Shown here: piece after piece, positions 56,226 through 64,000 of the stretch | Numbering within the stretch: the first letter of the stretch is position 1 | Layout: each line of letters opens with the position of its first letter | Assembly: GCF_050389775.1 (NCBI RefSeq) | Contig: NZ_CP177146.1 | Coordinates: 1-64,000 of the forward strand | Reading direction: 5' to 3' | From: Marinibacterium sp050389775 | Lineage (GTDB): Bacteria; Pseudomonadota; Alphaproteobacteria; Rhodobacterales; Rhodobacteraceae | DNA: 64,000 nucleotides | Program-made: the position numbers and the translations under genes | Notes under the pieces: generated by a model | Seen by the model: only the letters and a program-made list of their open reading frames with translations | What the model was told of the DNA's origin: nothing | Databases searched by the model: none

Positions 56226-57047
56226 ATGACCGAAGACAGCACATTCCACCACGGCGATCCCGACGGCAGCGCCGACCCGATCATCCACATGCAGGACATC
56301 AAGAAGCATTTCGGCAATGTCATTGCCCTGAACGGGGTGACCTTCGACGTGCGGCCGGGGGAATGCCACTGCCTGCTGGGCGACAACGGCGCGGGCAAAT
56401 CGACCTTCATCAAGACCATGTCGGGCGTGCACAAGCCCACCGCCGGGGAGATCTGGTTCGAAGGCAAGCCGCTGTCCTTCGACAGCCCGCGCGACGCGAT
56501 GGAGGCCGGGATTGCCACCGTGTTCCAGGACCTGGCGATGATCCCGCTGATGTCGGTCACGCGCAACTTCTTCATGGGGCGCGAGCCCACGAAGGGCAGG
56601 GGCCTGATGAAACGCTTCGACATCGACACCGCGAACGAGATCTGCATGGAAGAGATGCGCCAGATGGGCATCAACCTGCGCGCGCCCGACCAGGCCGTGG
56701 GCACCCTGTCGGGCGGCGAACGCCAGACCGTGGCCATCGCGCGGGCGGTCCATTTCGGGGCCAAGGTGCTGATCCTCGATGAACCCACCTCGGCGCTTGG
56801 CGTGCGCCAGACCTCGAACGTGCTGTCGACCATCGACCGGGTGCGCCAGCAGGGCGTCGGCGTGGTCTTCATCAGCCACAACGTGCGCCATGCCATGGCC
56901 GTGGGTGACCGCTTTACCGTGCTGAACCGGGGCCAGACCCTGGGCACGGCGGTGAAGGGCCAGATCACCTCGTCCGAACTGCAGGATCTCATGGCCGGCG
57001 GCCAGGAGCTGGCCGAGCTGGAAGGCTCGCTCGGCGGCACCATCTGA
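56226..57047 (+). CDS. Sugar/inositol ABC transporter ATPase
   Basis: A 273-residue single-domain ATPase, unlike the duplicated RbsA/MglA type. It has Walker A GDNGAGKST, signature LSGGERQTVAIARA, Walker B VLILDEPTSAL, and the switch His in FISHNVRHAMAVGD. After Walker B, Gly replaces the usual Asp in the D-loop (SALG, not SALD). It energises the preceding permease. Confidence 0.93.
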   Translation: MTEDSTFHHGDPDGSADPIIHMQDIKKHFGNVIALNGVTFDVRPGECHCLLGDNGAGKSTFIKTMSGVHKPTAGEIWFEGKPLSFDSPRDAMEAGIATVFQDLAMIPLMSVTRNFFMGREPTKGRGLMKRFDIDTANEICMEEMRQMGINLRAPDQAVGTLSGGERQTVAIARAVHFGAKVLILDEPTSALGVRQTSNVLSTIDRVRQQGVGVVFISHNVRHAMAVGDRFTVLNRGQTLGTAVKGQITSSELQDLMAGGQELAELEGSLGGTI

Positions 57048-57057
57048 GCTCCTCCCC

Positions 57058-57087
57058 GGCGGGCGGTGTCTTCGGATGTCGCCCGCC
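57058..57087. other. Long hairpin with UUCG tetraloop inside the inositol operon
   Basis: GGCGGGCG and CGCCCGCC pair perfectly. The inner GTGTC/GATGT extends the stem with G-U pairs to 13 bp, capped by a C(UUCG)G tetraloop. It starts 11 bp after the ATPase stop and ends 35 bp before the next gene. Without a T-tract it is more likely an RNA stabiliser or processing site than a full terminator. Confidence 0.6.
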
Positions 57088-57121
57088 ACCTGGACCCAAT
57101 TCAACGGACGGAGCCGGGAAC

Positions 57122-58258
57122 ATGCCCGAGATGCCACAAACACCGCTTGGCGTGGCCCTGATCGGAACGGGGTTCATGGGCAAGTGCCATGCCATGGCCT
57201 GGAACAATGTTGCCACCGTCTTCGGCGGCGCGCGGCCCCGGCTGGACTGGCTCTGCGATGCCGATCCGGCGTCGGCCGAGACCCACGCCGCGCAATTCGG
57301 CTTTGCCCGGGCCACGACCGACTGGCAGGCAGCGATTGCCGATCCGGCGGTCGACGTGGTGTCGATCACCACGCCCAACGGCCTGCACCGGCCCATGGCC
57401 GAGGCGGCGCTGGCCGCCGGCAAGCATGTCTGGCTGGAAAAGCCCATGGCCCTGACGCTGGCGGATGCCGAGGCGATGGCCGGCCTGGCCGCCGCGCGGC
57501 CCGGGCAGGTGACGATGCTGGGCTACAATTACCTGCGCAACCCGGCCTTTGCCGCCGCCCGGGCAATGATCGCGGCGGGCGGGATCGGCAGGCCGCTGGC
57601 CTTCCGCGGCGTCTATGACGAGGATTATTCCGCTGATCCGACGCTGCCCTGGTCCTGGCGGATGACCCATGCGGGCGGCGGGCTGGGCGCCTTGGGCGAC
57701 CTGGGCTGCCACCTGGTCAGCCAGATGGTCGCGCTGATGGGCCCGGTGGCCGAGTTGACCGCCATGACCCAGATCGCCGTGGCGCAAAGGCCCTCGGCTG
57801 ACGGGCCGAAAGCGGTGGAAAACGAAGACAGCGCCATGGCGCTGATCCGCTTCGAGAGCGGCGCGCAGGGGTCCTTTGCCACGTCGCGCGTGGCACGCGG
57901 GCGCAAGTGCCGGCTGCAATGGGAAGTGCATGGCTCGGACGGCACCATCGTATTCGACCAGGAAAACATGAACGAGCTTTGGGTGCATTGCACCGGCGAG
58001 CCGGGCTTTACGCGCCACCTGACCGGCCCCGACCAGCCCGATTTCGCGGCCTTCTGCCCGGCGCCGGGCCACAATTTCGGCTTCAACGAACAGAAGGTCA
58101 TCGAGGCCCGCGATCTTTGCGCGGCCATCGCCGGCGGCCCCAACCCCGGCCCGGATTTCGCCGCCGGGCTGGCCATCGAACGCATCATCCACGCCATGGC
58201 GGCCTCGGACGGCCGCCCCGTGACATTGGGATCGCCATCCCGGGGAGCACAGACATGA
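57122..58258 (+). CDS. Second Gfo/Idh/MocA oxidoreductase of the inositol locus
   Basis: A 378-residue NAD(P)-dependent dehydrogenase. The Rossmann motif is GVALIGTGFMGKCHAMAW. The catalytic lysine is in VWLEKPMALTLADAE. GALGDLGCHLVSQMVALMG supplies the distal catalytic residues. It is longer than IolG and only distantly similar, so it probably oxidises another inositol isomer (such as scyllo-inositol) or a related cyclitol. Its stop overlaps the iolC start by ATGA, which supports a function in the same pathway. Confidence 0.9.
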   Translation: MPEMPQTPLGVALIGTGFMGKCHAMAWNNVATVFGGARPRLDWLCDADPASAETHAAQFGFARATTDWQAAIADPAVDVVSITTPNGLHRPMAEAALAAGKHVWLEKPMALTLADAEAMAGLAAARPGQVTMLGYNYLRNPAFAAARAMIAAGGIGRPLAFRGVYDEDYSADPTLPWSWRMTHAGGGLGALGDLGCHLVSQMVALMGPVAELTAMTQIAVAQRPSADGPKAVENEDSAMALIRFESGAQGSFATSRVARGRKCRLQWEVHGSDGTIVFDQENMNELWVHCTGEPGFTRHLTGPDQPDFAAFCPAPGHNFGFNEQKVIEARDLCAAIAGGPNPGPDFAAGLAIERIIHAMAASDGRPVTLGSPSRGAQT

Positions 58259-60189
58259 AGGATCTCGACGTCATCACCATCGGCCGCGCGGGCGTGGACC
58301 TCTACGGCGCCCAGGTCGGCGGCCGGCTCGAAGACATGGGGTCTTTTGACAAGTATATCGGCGGCTCGCCCACCAATATCGCCTGCGGCACCGCCCGGCT
58401 GGGCCTGAAGACCGCGCTGATCAGCCGCGTGGGCGACGAACACATGGGCCGCTTCATCCTTGAACAGCTGGCCCGCGAAGGGGTCTGCACCGAAGGCGTC
58501 AAGACCGACCCCGACCGGCTGACCGCGCTGGTCATCCTGGGCATCCGCGACAGCGAGCAATTCCCGCTGATCTTCTACCGCGAAAACTGCGCCGACATGG
58601 CGCTGTGCGAAGACGATATCGACGAGGGTTTCATCACGCGCGCCCGGGCCGTTGTGGTCACCGGCACGCATCTGAGCCATCCCCGCACCGAAGCCGCCGT
58701 GCTCAAGGCGCTGACCATTGCGCGCAAGCACGGGATACGCACGGCGCTGGATATCGACTATCGCCCCAACCTGTGGGGCGTGGCCGGGCATGGCGACGGC
58801 GAAAGCCGGTTTGTCGAAAGCGCGGCGGTGACGGACAAGCTGTTGTCGACGCTGCACCTTTTCGACCTGATCGTGGGCACCGAAGAAGAATTCCACATCG
58901 CCGGAGGCGCGACCGACACCATCACCGCCCTGGCCCGCGTGCGCGATCATTCCGCCGCCACGCTGGTCTGCAAGCGCGGCGCATTGGGGGCCGTGGCCTT
59001 TACCGGCGAGGTGCCCGGAGACCTGGACCAGGGCCAGACCGGCCAGGGTTTCCCGATCGAGGTCTTCAACGTGCTGGGCGCGGGTGACGGGTTTTTCTCG
59101 GGCCTGCTGAAAGGCTGGATGGAAGATGCCGACTGGCCCACCGCCCTGAAATACGCCAATGCCTGCGGAGCCTTTGCCGTGTCGCGCCATGGCTGCACGC
59201 CGGCCTATCCCTCGCTGGCCGAGCTGGACTTCTTCCTGCGGCGCGGGGTCACCCGCCCCGATCTGCGCAACGATGCCGAGCTGGAACAGATCCATTGGTC
59301 GACCACCCGGCATACGCGGACAACGGGCGATTGGGCGGCGATGCGCGTCTTTGCCTTTGATCACCGGATGCAGCTCGAAGAGATGCCCGGCTATACCCCC
59401 GCCAAGGGCGGCGCGTTCAAGGAACTTTGCCTCGACGCGGCCCTGCGGGTGAAAGGCGACGGGGCGGGTTATGGCATCCTGTGCGACAACCGGATCGGGC
59501 GCAGCGCGCTCCACCGGGCCAGCGGCACCGGCCTGTGGATCGGCCGGCCGACGGAATGGCCCGGCTCGCGCCCGCTGACGCTGGAACCCGAGCTGGGCAG
59601 CGATTGCGGCGGGCTGGTGCAATGGGCGCGCGAGGACGTGATCAAGGTGCTCTGCTTCTGCCATCCCGATGACGCGCCCGATCTGCGCGCGGCGCAGGAG
59701 GCCACGGTCAAACGGCTCTTCGAGGCGGGGCGGCGCAACAACCTCGAAATGCTGCTCGAGGTCATCCCCTCCAAGGTCGGGCCGACCGACGATGACACCA
59801 CCGCGACGCTGATCCGCCAGTTCTATGCCGCCGGCATCCATCCCGACTGGTGGAAGCTGGAACCGCTGAAGACCCATGACGCCTGGGCCAAGGCCGTGGC
59901 CGCCATCGAGGACAACGACCGCCATACCCGGGGCATTGTCGTGCTGGGCCTGGACGCGCCCGAGGCGCAGCTGGCCGAAAGCTTTGCCGTCGCCGCGCGG
60001 TTCGACCTTGTGCGGGGCTTTGCCGTCGGGCGGACGATCTTCGGCGATGCCGCCCGGGCCTGGATGAAGGACGAGATCGACGACGCGACCGCCGTGGCGC
60101 GGATGGCCGAACGCTATGACCGGCTCTGCCGGGTCTGGGACGCGGCGCGGGCCGGGGTGAACCGGCCGGTGATGGGAGAAGAGGCATGA
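58255..60189 (+). CDS. iolC: 5-Dehydro-2-deoxygluconokinase fused to DUF2090 (probable aldolase)
   Basis: A 644-residue two-domain protein. Residues 1-330 are a PfkB-family kinase: GRAGVDLYGAQVGGRLEDMG, FDKYIGGSPTNIACG, and the catalytic Asp in NVLGAGDGFFSGLL. It phosphorylates 2-deoxy-5-keto-gluconate. Residues 340-640 are a DUF2090 domain (RVFAFDHRMQLEEMPG, YGILCDNRIGRSAL, VLGLDAPEAQL). This fusion is widespread in proteobacteria and thought to cleave the phosphorylated product in place of IolJ. No separate iolJ is seen in the window. It overlaps both neighbours by 4 bp. Confidence 0.92.
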   Translation: MKDLDVITIGRAGVDLYGAQVGGRLEDMGSFDKYIGGSPTNIACGTARLGLKTALISRVGDEHMGRFILEQLAREGVCTEGVKTDPDRLTALVILGIRDSEQFPLIFYRENCADMALCEDDIDEGFITRARAVVVTGTHLSHPRTEAAVLKALTIARKHGIRTALDIDYRPNLWGVAGHGDGESRFVESAAVTDKLLSTLHLFDLIVGTEEEFHIAGGATDTITALARVRDHSAATLVCKRGALGAVAFTGEVPGDLDQGQTGQGFPIEVFNVLGAGDGFFSGLLKGWMEDADWPTALKYANACGAFAVSRHGCTPAYPSLAELDFFLRRGVTRPDLRNDAELEQIHWSTTRHTRTTGDWAAMRVFAFDHRMQLEEMPGYTPAKGGAFKELCLDAALRVKGDGAGYGILCDNRIGRSALHRASGTGLWIGRPTEWPGSRPLTLEPELGSDCGGLVQWAREDVIKVLCFCHPDDAPDLRAAQEATVKRLFEAGRRNNLEMLLEVIPSKVGPTDDDTTATLIRQFYAAGIHPDWWKLEPLKTHDAWAKAVAAIEDNDRHTRGIVVLGLDAPEAQLAESFAVAARFDLVRGFAVGRTIFGDAARAWMKDEIDDATAVARMAERYDRLCRVWDAARAGVNRPVMGEEA

Positions 60190-62024
60190 GTGACACGATC
60201 CGGCTGACCGCTGCGCAGGCCATGGTGAAATGGCTGGCCGCCCAGATGACCGAAGAGGGCGAGCGGTACATCGAGGGCATCTGGGGCATCTTCGGCCATG
60301 GCAACGTGGCGGGCCTGGGCGAGGCGCTGGAAAAGGCGCGCCAGGATTTCCCGACCTGGCGCGGCCAGAACGAACAGACCATGGCCCATGCCGCCATCGC
60401 CTATGCCAAGGCGAAAAAGCGGACGCGGGCGATGGCCGTGACCTCGTCGATCGGGCCGGGGGCGACCAACATGGTGACCGCCGCGGCGCTGGCCCATGTG
60501 AACAGGCTGCCGATCCTGCTGATCCCGGGGGATGTCTTTGCCAACCGGCGGCCCGATCCGGTGCTGCAGCAGGTCGAGGATTTCGGGGATGGGACCGTGT
60601 CGGCCAACGATTGCTTCCGGCCCGTCTCGCGGTATTTCGATCGGATCACCCGGCCCGAACAGCTGCTGACCGCCTTGCCGCGCGCGCTGGCGACGATGAC
60701 CGATCCGGCGACCTGCGGGCCGGTGACCCTGTCCTTCTGCCAGGATGTGCAGGCCGAGGCCTATGACTGGCCGGTGGAATTTTTCAAGGCGCGCACCTGG
60801 CGCATCCGTCGCCCGGCGCCGGACATGCGCGATGTCGAGGAAGTGGTCGAACTGATCCGCAAGGCCGAACGCCCGGTGATCGTGGCCGGCGGCGGGGTGA
60901 TCTATGCGCAGGCCGAGGAAGAGCTGGCCGAGTTCGCCAGCCGCCACGGCATCCCCGTGATCGAGACGCAGGCGGGCAAGTCGGCGCTGGCGCAGGACCA
61001 TCCGATGAATTTCGGCGCCGCGGGCGTCGACGGGTCGGCGGCGGCCAATGCGCTGGCGCAGGAGGCCGACCTGGTCATCGGCATCGGCACCCGGTTCCAG
61101 GATTTCACGACCGGCTCTTGGGCGCTCTTCGCGCACCCCTCGCGGCGGCTGGTGTCGATCAACGTCGCCACCTATGACGCCGTGAAACACGGCGCGATCC
61201 CGGTGACGGGCGATGCCCTGGTCGTGCTCAACGTGCTGACGCAGTACCTCGACGAGCACCGCGCCGATGCCTTCGACCCGCAGGCGCGCGAGGCCTGGCT
61301 GGCGGCGGTGACCGACCATTGCCGCGACCGGGGTCGTGCGCCGGGCGAGCGCGTGCTGGATGCCGAGGTGATCGGCGCCGTGCAACGCGCCGCGCCCGAG
61401 GCGATTGCCATGTGTGCCGCCGGGACCATGCCGGGCGCGCTGAAACTGCTGTGGCAGCCGAGCCAGGGCGGATATCACATGGAATACGGCTTTTCCTGCA
61501 TGGGGTATGAAATCGCCGGGGCCATGGGGCTGAAACTGGCTGAACCGGCGCGCGAGGTCATCTGTTTCGTCGGTGACGGGTCCTACATGATGGCCAATTC
61601 GGAACTGGCCACCGCCGTCATGCGCCGGGTGCCCTTTACGATCGTTCTGACCGACAACCGGGGCTATGGCTGCATCAACCGGCTGCAACAGGGCACCGGC
61701 GGGGTGCCGTTCAACAACCTTTACGCCGATTGCAACGTCGAGGCGCAGCCACAGATCGACTACGTGGCCCATGCGGCCTCGATGGGCGCGCATGCCGTCA
61801 AGGCCGTCGGCATCGCGGACCTGGAGGCACAGATCGCGCAGGCCCGGGGCCGCGACATTCCCACGGTGATCGTCATCGACACCGACCCTTCCGAAGGGCC
61901 GGGCTTTGGCGAGGCCGGGCATTGGTGGGACGTGGCCGTGCCCGAAACCGGCGCCACGGCGAAACTGGCCGAGGCCTATGCCGCCTATCTCGACAACAAG
62001 ACACGCCAGCGGCTCGTGAACTGA
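60186..62024 (+). CDS. iolD: 3D-(3,5/4)-trihydroxycyclohexane-1,2-dione hydrolase
   Basis: A 612-residue thiamine-diphosphate enzyme that opens the cyclohexane ring to 5-deoxy-glucuronate. Visible are the activating Glu in GQNEQTMAHAAIAYAK, the central-domain VIVAGGGVIYAQAEEEL, and the ThDP/Mg motif starting GDGSYMMANSELATA and ending DNRGYGCINRLQ. The length and motifs match IolD across the whole protein. Its start overlaps the iolC stop. Confidence 0.95.
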   Translation: MSDTIRLTAAQAMVKWLAAQMTEEGERYIEGIWGIFGHGNVAGLGEALEKARQDFPTWRGQNEQTMAHAAIAYAKAKKRTRAMAVTSSIGPGATNMVTAAALAHVNRLPILLIPGDVFANRRPDPVLQQVEDFGDGTVSANDCFRPVSRYFDRITRPEQLLTALPRALATMTDPATCGPVTLSFCQDVQAEAYDWPVEFFKARTWRIRRPAPDMRDVEEVVELIRKAERPVIVAGGGVIYAQAEEELAEFASRHGIPVIETQAGKSALAQDHPMNFGAAGVDGSAAANALAQEADLVIGIGTRFQDFTTGSWALFAHPSRRLVSINVATYDAVKHGAIPVTGDALVVLNVLTQYLDEHRADAFDPQAREAWLAAVTDHCRDRGRAPGERVLDAEVIGAVQRAAPEAIAMCAAGTMPGALKLLWQPSQGGYHMEYGFSCMGYEIAGAMGLKLAEPAREVICFVGDGSYMMANSELATAVMRRVPFTIVLTDNRGYGCINRLQQGTGGVPFNNLYADCNVEAQPQIDYVAHAASMGAHAVKAVGIADLEAQIAQARGRDIPTVIVIDTDPSEGPGFGEAGHWWDVAVPETGATAKLAEAYAAYLDNKTRQRLVN

Positions 62025-62041
62025 GCGCGGAAGGACCCGAC

Positions 62042-62938
62042 ATGATCCAATTCGGCACCAACCCGATTGCCTGGGCCAATGACGACGACCACAGCCTGGG
62101 CGCCGACATCCCCACCGCCCGCATCCTCGAAGAGGCCAGCCGGCTGATCGGCTTCGACGGCATCGAAAACGGCCACCGCTGGCCTGCCGATCCCGAGGAC
62201 CTGCGCTTGTTGATGGAGGAATACGGGCTAAGCTTCATCTCGGGCTGGCATTCGCTGAACCTGCTGGCCCAGTCGGTCGAGGACGAAAAGCGCGCGATCC
62301 AGCCGCATCTGGACCGGCTGAAACACAACGGCTGCACCGTCTGCATCGCCTGCGAGACGTCGAATTCGGTGCAGGGGCTGGACCGGCCCCTGGCCGAACG
62401 TCCGGTGCTGGACGCCGCCGGCATGGCCGATTTCGGTGCCAGGGTCGAAGAGATCGCGGCCTATTGCGCGGGCCAGGGCATCACGCTGGTCTATCACCAC
62501 CACATGGGCACCGTGGTCGAAAGCCCCGGGGATATTGATGCCTTCATGGCGGCGACGGGGCCTGAAACCATGCTGCTCTTTGATGCCGGCCATTGTTACT
62601 TCGGCGGCGGCGATCCCGAGGCGGTGCTGCGCAGGCACATCAGACGGGTCCGGCATTTCCATGCCAAGAATGTCCGCCCGGCCGTTCGCGACAGGGTCGC
62701 GGCCGAGGGCATGTCCTTCATGGACGGCGTGCGCGCCGGGGTCTTCACCGTGCCGGGCGACCAGGATGGCGCCGTCGATTTCGAACCGCTGCTGCGGGTG
62801 CTGGCCGATCACGGCTATGACGGCTGGATCGTGATCGAGGCCGAACAGGACCCCGACCAGCGCAACCCGCTGCTTTACCAGACGCTGGGGCTGCACACGC
62901 TCAAGCGCATTGCCCGCGATTGCGGCCTGACAGGCTGA
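62042..62938 (+). CDS. iolE: Inosose dehydratase (2-keto-myo-inositol dehydratase)
   Basis: A 298-residue TIM-barrel metalloenzyme that dehydrates 2-keto-myo-inositol to the diketone used by IolD. Visible are FGTNPIAWANDDD, the IolE-type start, then FDGIENGHRWP, LVYHHHMGTVVES (metal-binding His), LLFDAGHCYFGGGDP, and WIVIEAEQDPDQRNPL with the C-terminal metal Glu. GGAAGGA precedes the ATG. It lies 17 bp after iolD. Confidence 0.95.
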   Translation: MIQFGTNPIAWANDDDHSLGADIPTARILEEASRLIGFDGIENGHRWPADPEDLRLLMEEYGLSFISGWHSLNLLAQSVEDEKRAIQPHLDRLKHNGCTVCIACETSNSVQGLDRPLAERPVLDAAGMADFGARVEEIAAYCAGQGITLVYHHHMGTVVESPGDIDAFMAATGPETMLLFDAGHCYFGGGDPEAVLRRHIRRVRHFHAKNVRPAVRDRVAAEGMSFMDGVRAGVFTVPGDQDGAVDFEPLLRVLADHGYDGWIVIEAEQDPDQRNPLLYQTLGLHTLKRIARDCGLTG

Positions 62939-62947
62939 GGATACCCC

Positions 62948-63742
62948 ATGCCCGATCTTCTCAAACGTCCCTTCGGCACCCATGGCAAGGTGCATCAGAT
63001 CACCCCCGAAAGTGCCGGCTGGCGCTATGTGGGCTTTGACCTGCACCGGTTGCGCGCGGGCGACAGCGTGGGCGAGGCCACGGGCGACACCGAGGTCATC
63101 CTCGTCATGGTCGAGGGCAAGGCCCGCCTGACCGGCGCGGGCCGGGATTGGGGCGACCTGGGCGAGCGCATGTGCGTCTTCGACAAGACCCCGCCCCATT
63201 GCCTCTACCTGCCGAACGGCAGCGAATGGACGGCGGAGGCCACGACCGATTGCACCATCGCGGTTTGCAAGGCACCGGGCAGATCCGGCCACGCGCCGCG
63301 CCTGATCGGGCCCGACGGCATCACGCTGACCCAGCGCGGCGAAGGCAGCAACACGCGGTTCATCAACAACATCGCCATGGAAAACGAGGATTACGCCGAC
63401 AGCCTGCTGGTGACCGAGGTCTTCACCCCGGCGGGAAACTGGTCCTCCTATCCGTCTCATCGTCACGACGAGGATGATTACCCCCGCATCACCTATCTGG
63501 AGGAAACCTATTACCATCGCCTGAATCCCGCTGATGGTTTTGGCATCCAGCGGGTCTATACCGACGATCTTCAGCTGAACGAAACCATGGCCGTGCATGA
63601 CCACGACGTGGTCTGCGTGCCGCGCGGCCATCACCCCTGCGGCGCGCCGCATGGGTTCGAGATGTATTACCTCAACGTGATGGCCGGCCCGCTGCGCAAA
63701 TGGCGCTTTGTCGCCGCGCCGCCCGTCGAACACCTGATGTAG
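62948..63742 (+). CDS. iolB: 5-Deoxy-glucuronate isomerase
   Basis: A 264-residue bicupin that isomerises 5-deoxy-glucuronate to 2-deoxy-5-keto-gluconate, the IolC substrate. Visible are GWRYVGFDLHRLRAGDS, the metal-binding YPSHRHDEDDYPRITYLEE and the C-terminal VPRGHHPCGAPHGFEMYYLN. The length and motifs match IolB throughout. It follows iolE by 9 bp. Confidence 0.95.
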   Translation: MPDLLKRPFGTHGKVHQITPESAGWRYVGFDLHRLRAGDSVGEATGDTEVILVMVEGKARLTGAGRDWGDLGERMCVFDKTPPHCLYLPNGSEWTAEATTDCTIAVCKAPGRSGHAPRLIGPDGITLTQRGEGSNTRFINNIAMENEDYADSLLVTEVFTPAGNWSSYPSHRHDEDDYPRITYLEETYYHRLNPADGFGIQRVYTDDLQLNETMAVHDHDVVCVPRGHHPCGAPHGFEMYYLNVMAGPLRKWRFVAAPPVEHLM

Positions 63743-63753
63743 GGGACCAGGCC

Positions 63754-64000
63754 GTGACCCAACCTTTCCAACTGGCAGCCTGCGCCGAGATGCTCTGGCC
63801 CGACCGGCCGATCGACTGGCGCGCCGCGCGGCTGACCGAACGCGGGCTTGGCGTGGGGCTGTGGAACTGGCCCGACCACGATCTGGACCGGCTCGAAGCC
63901 GTGCGCGCCGATTACACGATCATGAACGGCTATCTCGAAGGCCGGCTGGCCGATGACGAGGGCGCGGCGATGCTGCTGGCCTCAGCCCGCGAGACCGCGC
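63754..64000 (+). CDS. Hydroxypyruvate isomerase/IolI-like protein, truncated by right edge
   Basis: The visible 82 residues start with GTG at 63754, after an AGGGGACC site. They read AACAEMLWPDRPIDWR, then ERGLGVGLWNWPDHDLDRLE and YTIMNGYLEGRL, which resemble the start of the xylose-isomerase-like TIM-barrel Hyi/IolI family. In an inositol operon it may be an inosose isomerase or a sugar-acid isomerase. It continues past the window, so neither length nor catalytic residues can be checked. Confidence 0.7.
   Translation, partial: MTQPFQLAACAEMLWPDRPIDWRAARLTERGLGVGLWNWPDHDLDRLEAVRADYTIMNGYLEGRLADDEGAAMLLASARETA

Noticed and set aside
53843..57043. A 1,066-codon minus-strand frame across the inositol transporter
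   Set aside because: Shadow of iolG, binding protein, permease and ATPase, each of which has clear family motifs on the plus strand.
53001..58258. The two Gfo/Idh proteins as thiazolinyl imine reductases (PchG/Irp3 relatives share this fold)
   Set aside because: They sit in an inositol operon 18 kb or more from the NRPS genes, and their catalytic segments match cyclitol dehydrogenases.

Overview
The window is about 70% GC by eye, densely packed, and most genes within operons overlap by 4 bp (ATGA). Its gene families (FptX-type exporter/importer, an inositol ABC transporter with an IolC-DUF2090 fusion, a blc-like semialdehyde locus) suggest an alphaproteobacterium, perhaps of the Rhodobacteraceae/Roseobacter type. 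This placement is inference; no rRNA or other marker is present. No tRNA, CRISPR array or insertion sequence was seen.

Positions 1-39,200 hold a large salicylate-primed NRPS/PKS cluster with siderophore-type ancillary genes. Reading the minus strand from right to left: a TonB-dependent receptor, an FptX-like MFS transporter, an AraC/PchR-like regulator, a 3,029-residue hybrid (KS-AT-KR-ACP-Cy-A-MT-PCP), an NRPS with a degenerate Cy domain, a type II thioesterase, an FAD oxidoreductase, a Cys/Met-type PLP enzyme and a tandem OsmC-like protein. A plus-strand phosphopantetheinyl transferase interrupts. A second minus-strand operon follows: KS-AT-KR-ACP, Cy-A-PCP-Ox (thiazoline oxidase), docking-Cy-A(Cys)-PCP, isochorismate synthase, salicyl-AMP ligase, isochorismate pyruvate lyase, and an aryl-carrier-Cy protein that runs off the left edge. 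Salicylate is made by PchA/PchB, adenylated by PchD and loaded on the aryl carrier. Five Cy-family domains and four visible A domains (three with Cys-like codes) then build a poly-thiazoline/thiazole chain broken by two ketide units. The domain set matches neither pyochelin nor yersiniabactin, so the product is probably different. No terminal thioesterase is seen in the window.

Positions 39,455-46,531 are a plus-strand operon: a GNAT acetyltransferase, an M19 membrane dipeptidase and a five-gene oligopeptide-type ABC transporter, ending in a strong terminator. Positions 46,562-51,708 are a 4-hydroxybutyrate/succinic-semialdehyde-like locus: an SSADH, an iron alcohol dehydrogenase and an NCS2-like permease, divergent from an IclR regulator across a perfect palindromic operator.

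Positions 51,776-64,000 are an inositol catabolic locus: a divergent LacI repressor, an array of LacI-type operators, iolG, a sugar ABC transporter, a second Gfo/Idh dehydrogenase, iolC-DUF2090, iolD, iolE, iolB, and a Hyi/IolI-like gene cut by the right edge. Intergenic GC-rich hairpins, one capped by a UUCG loop, punctuate these transporter operons.
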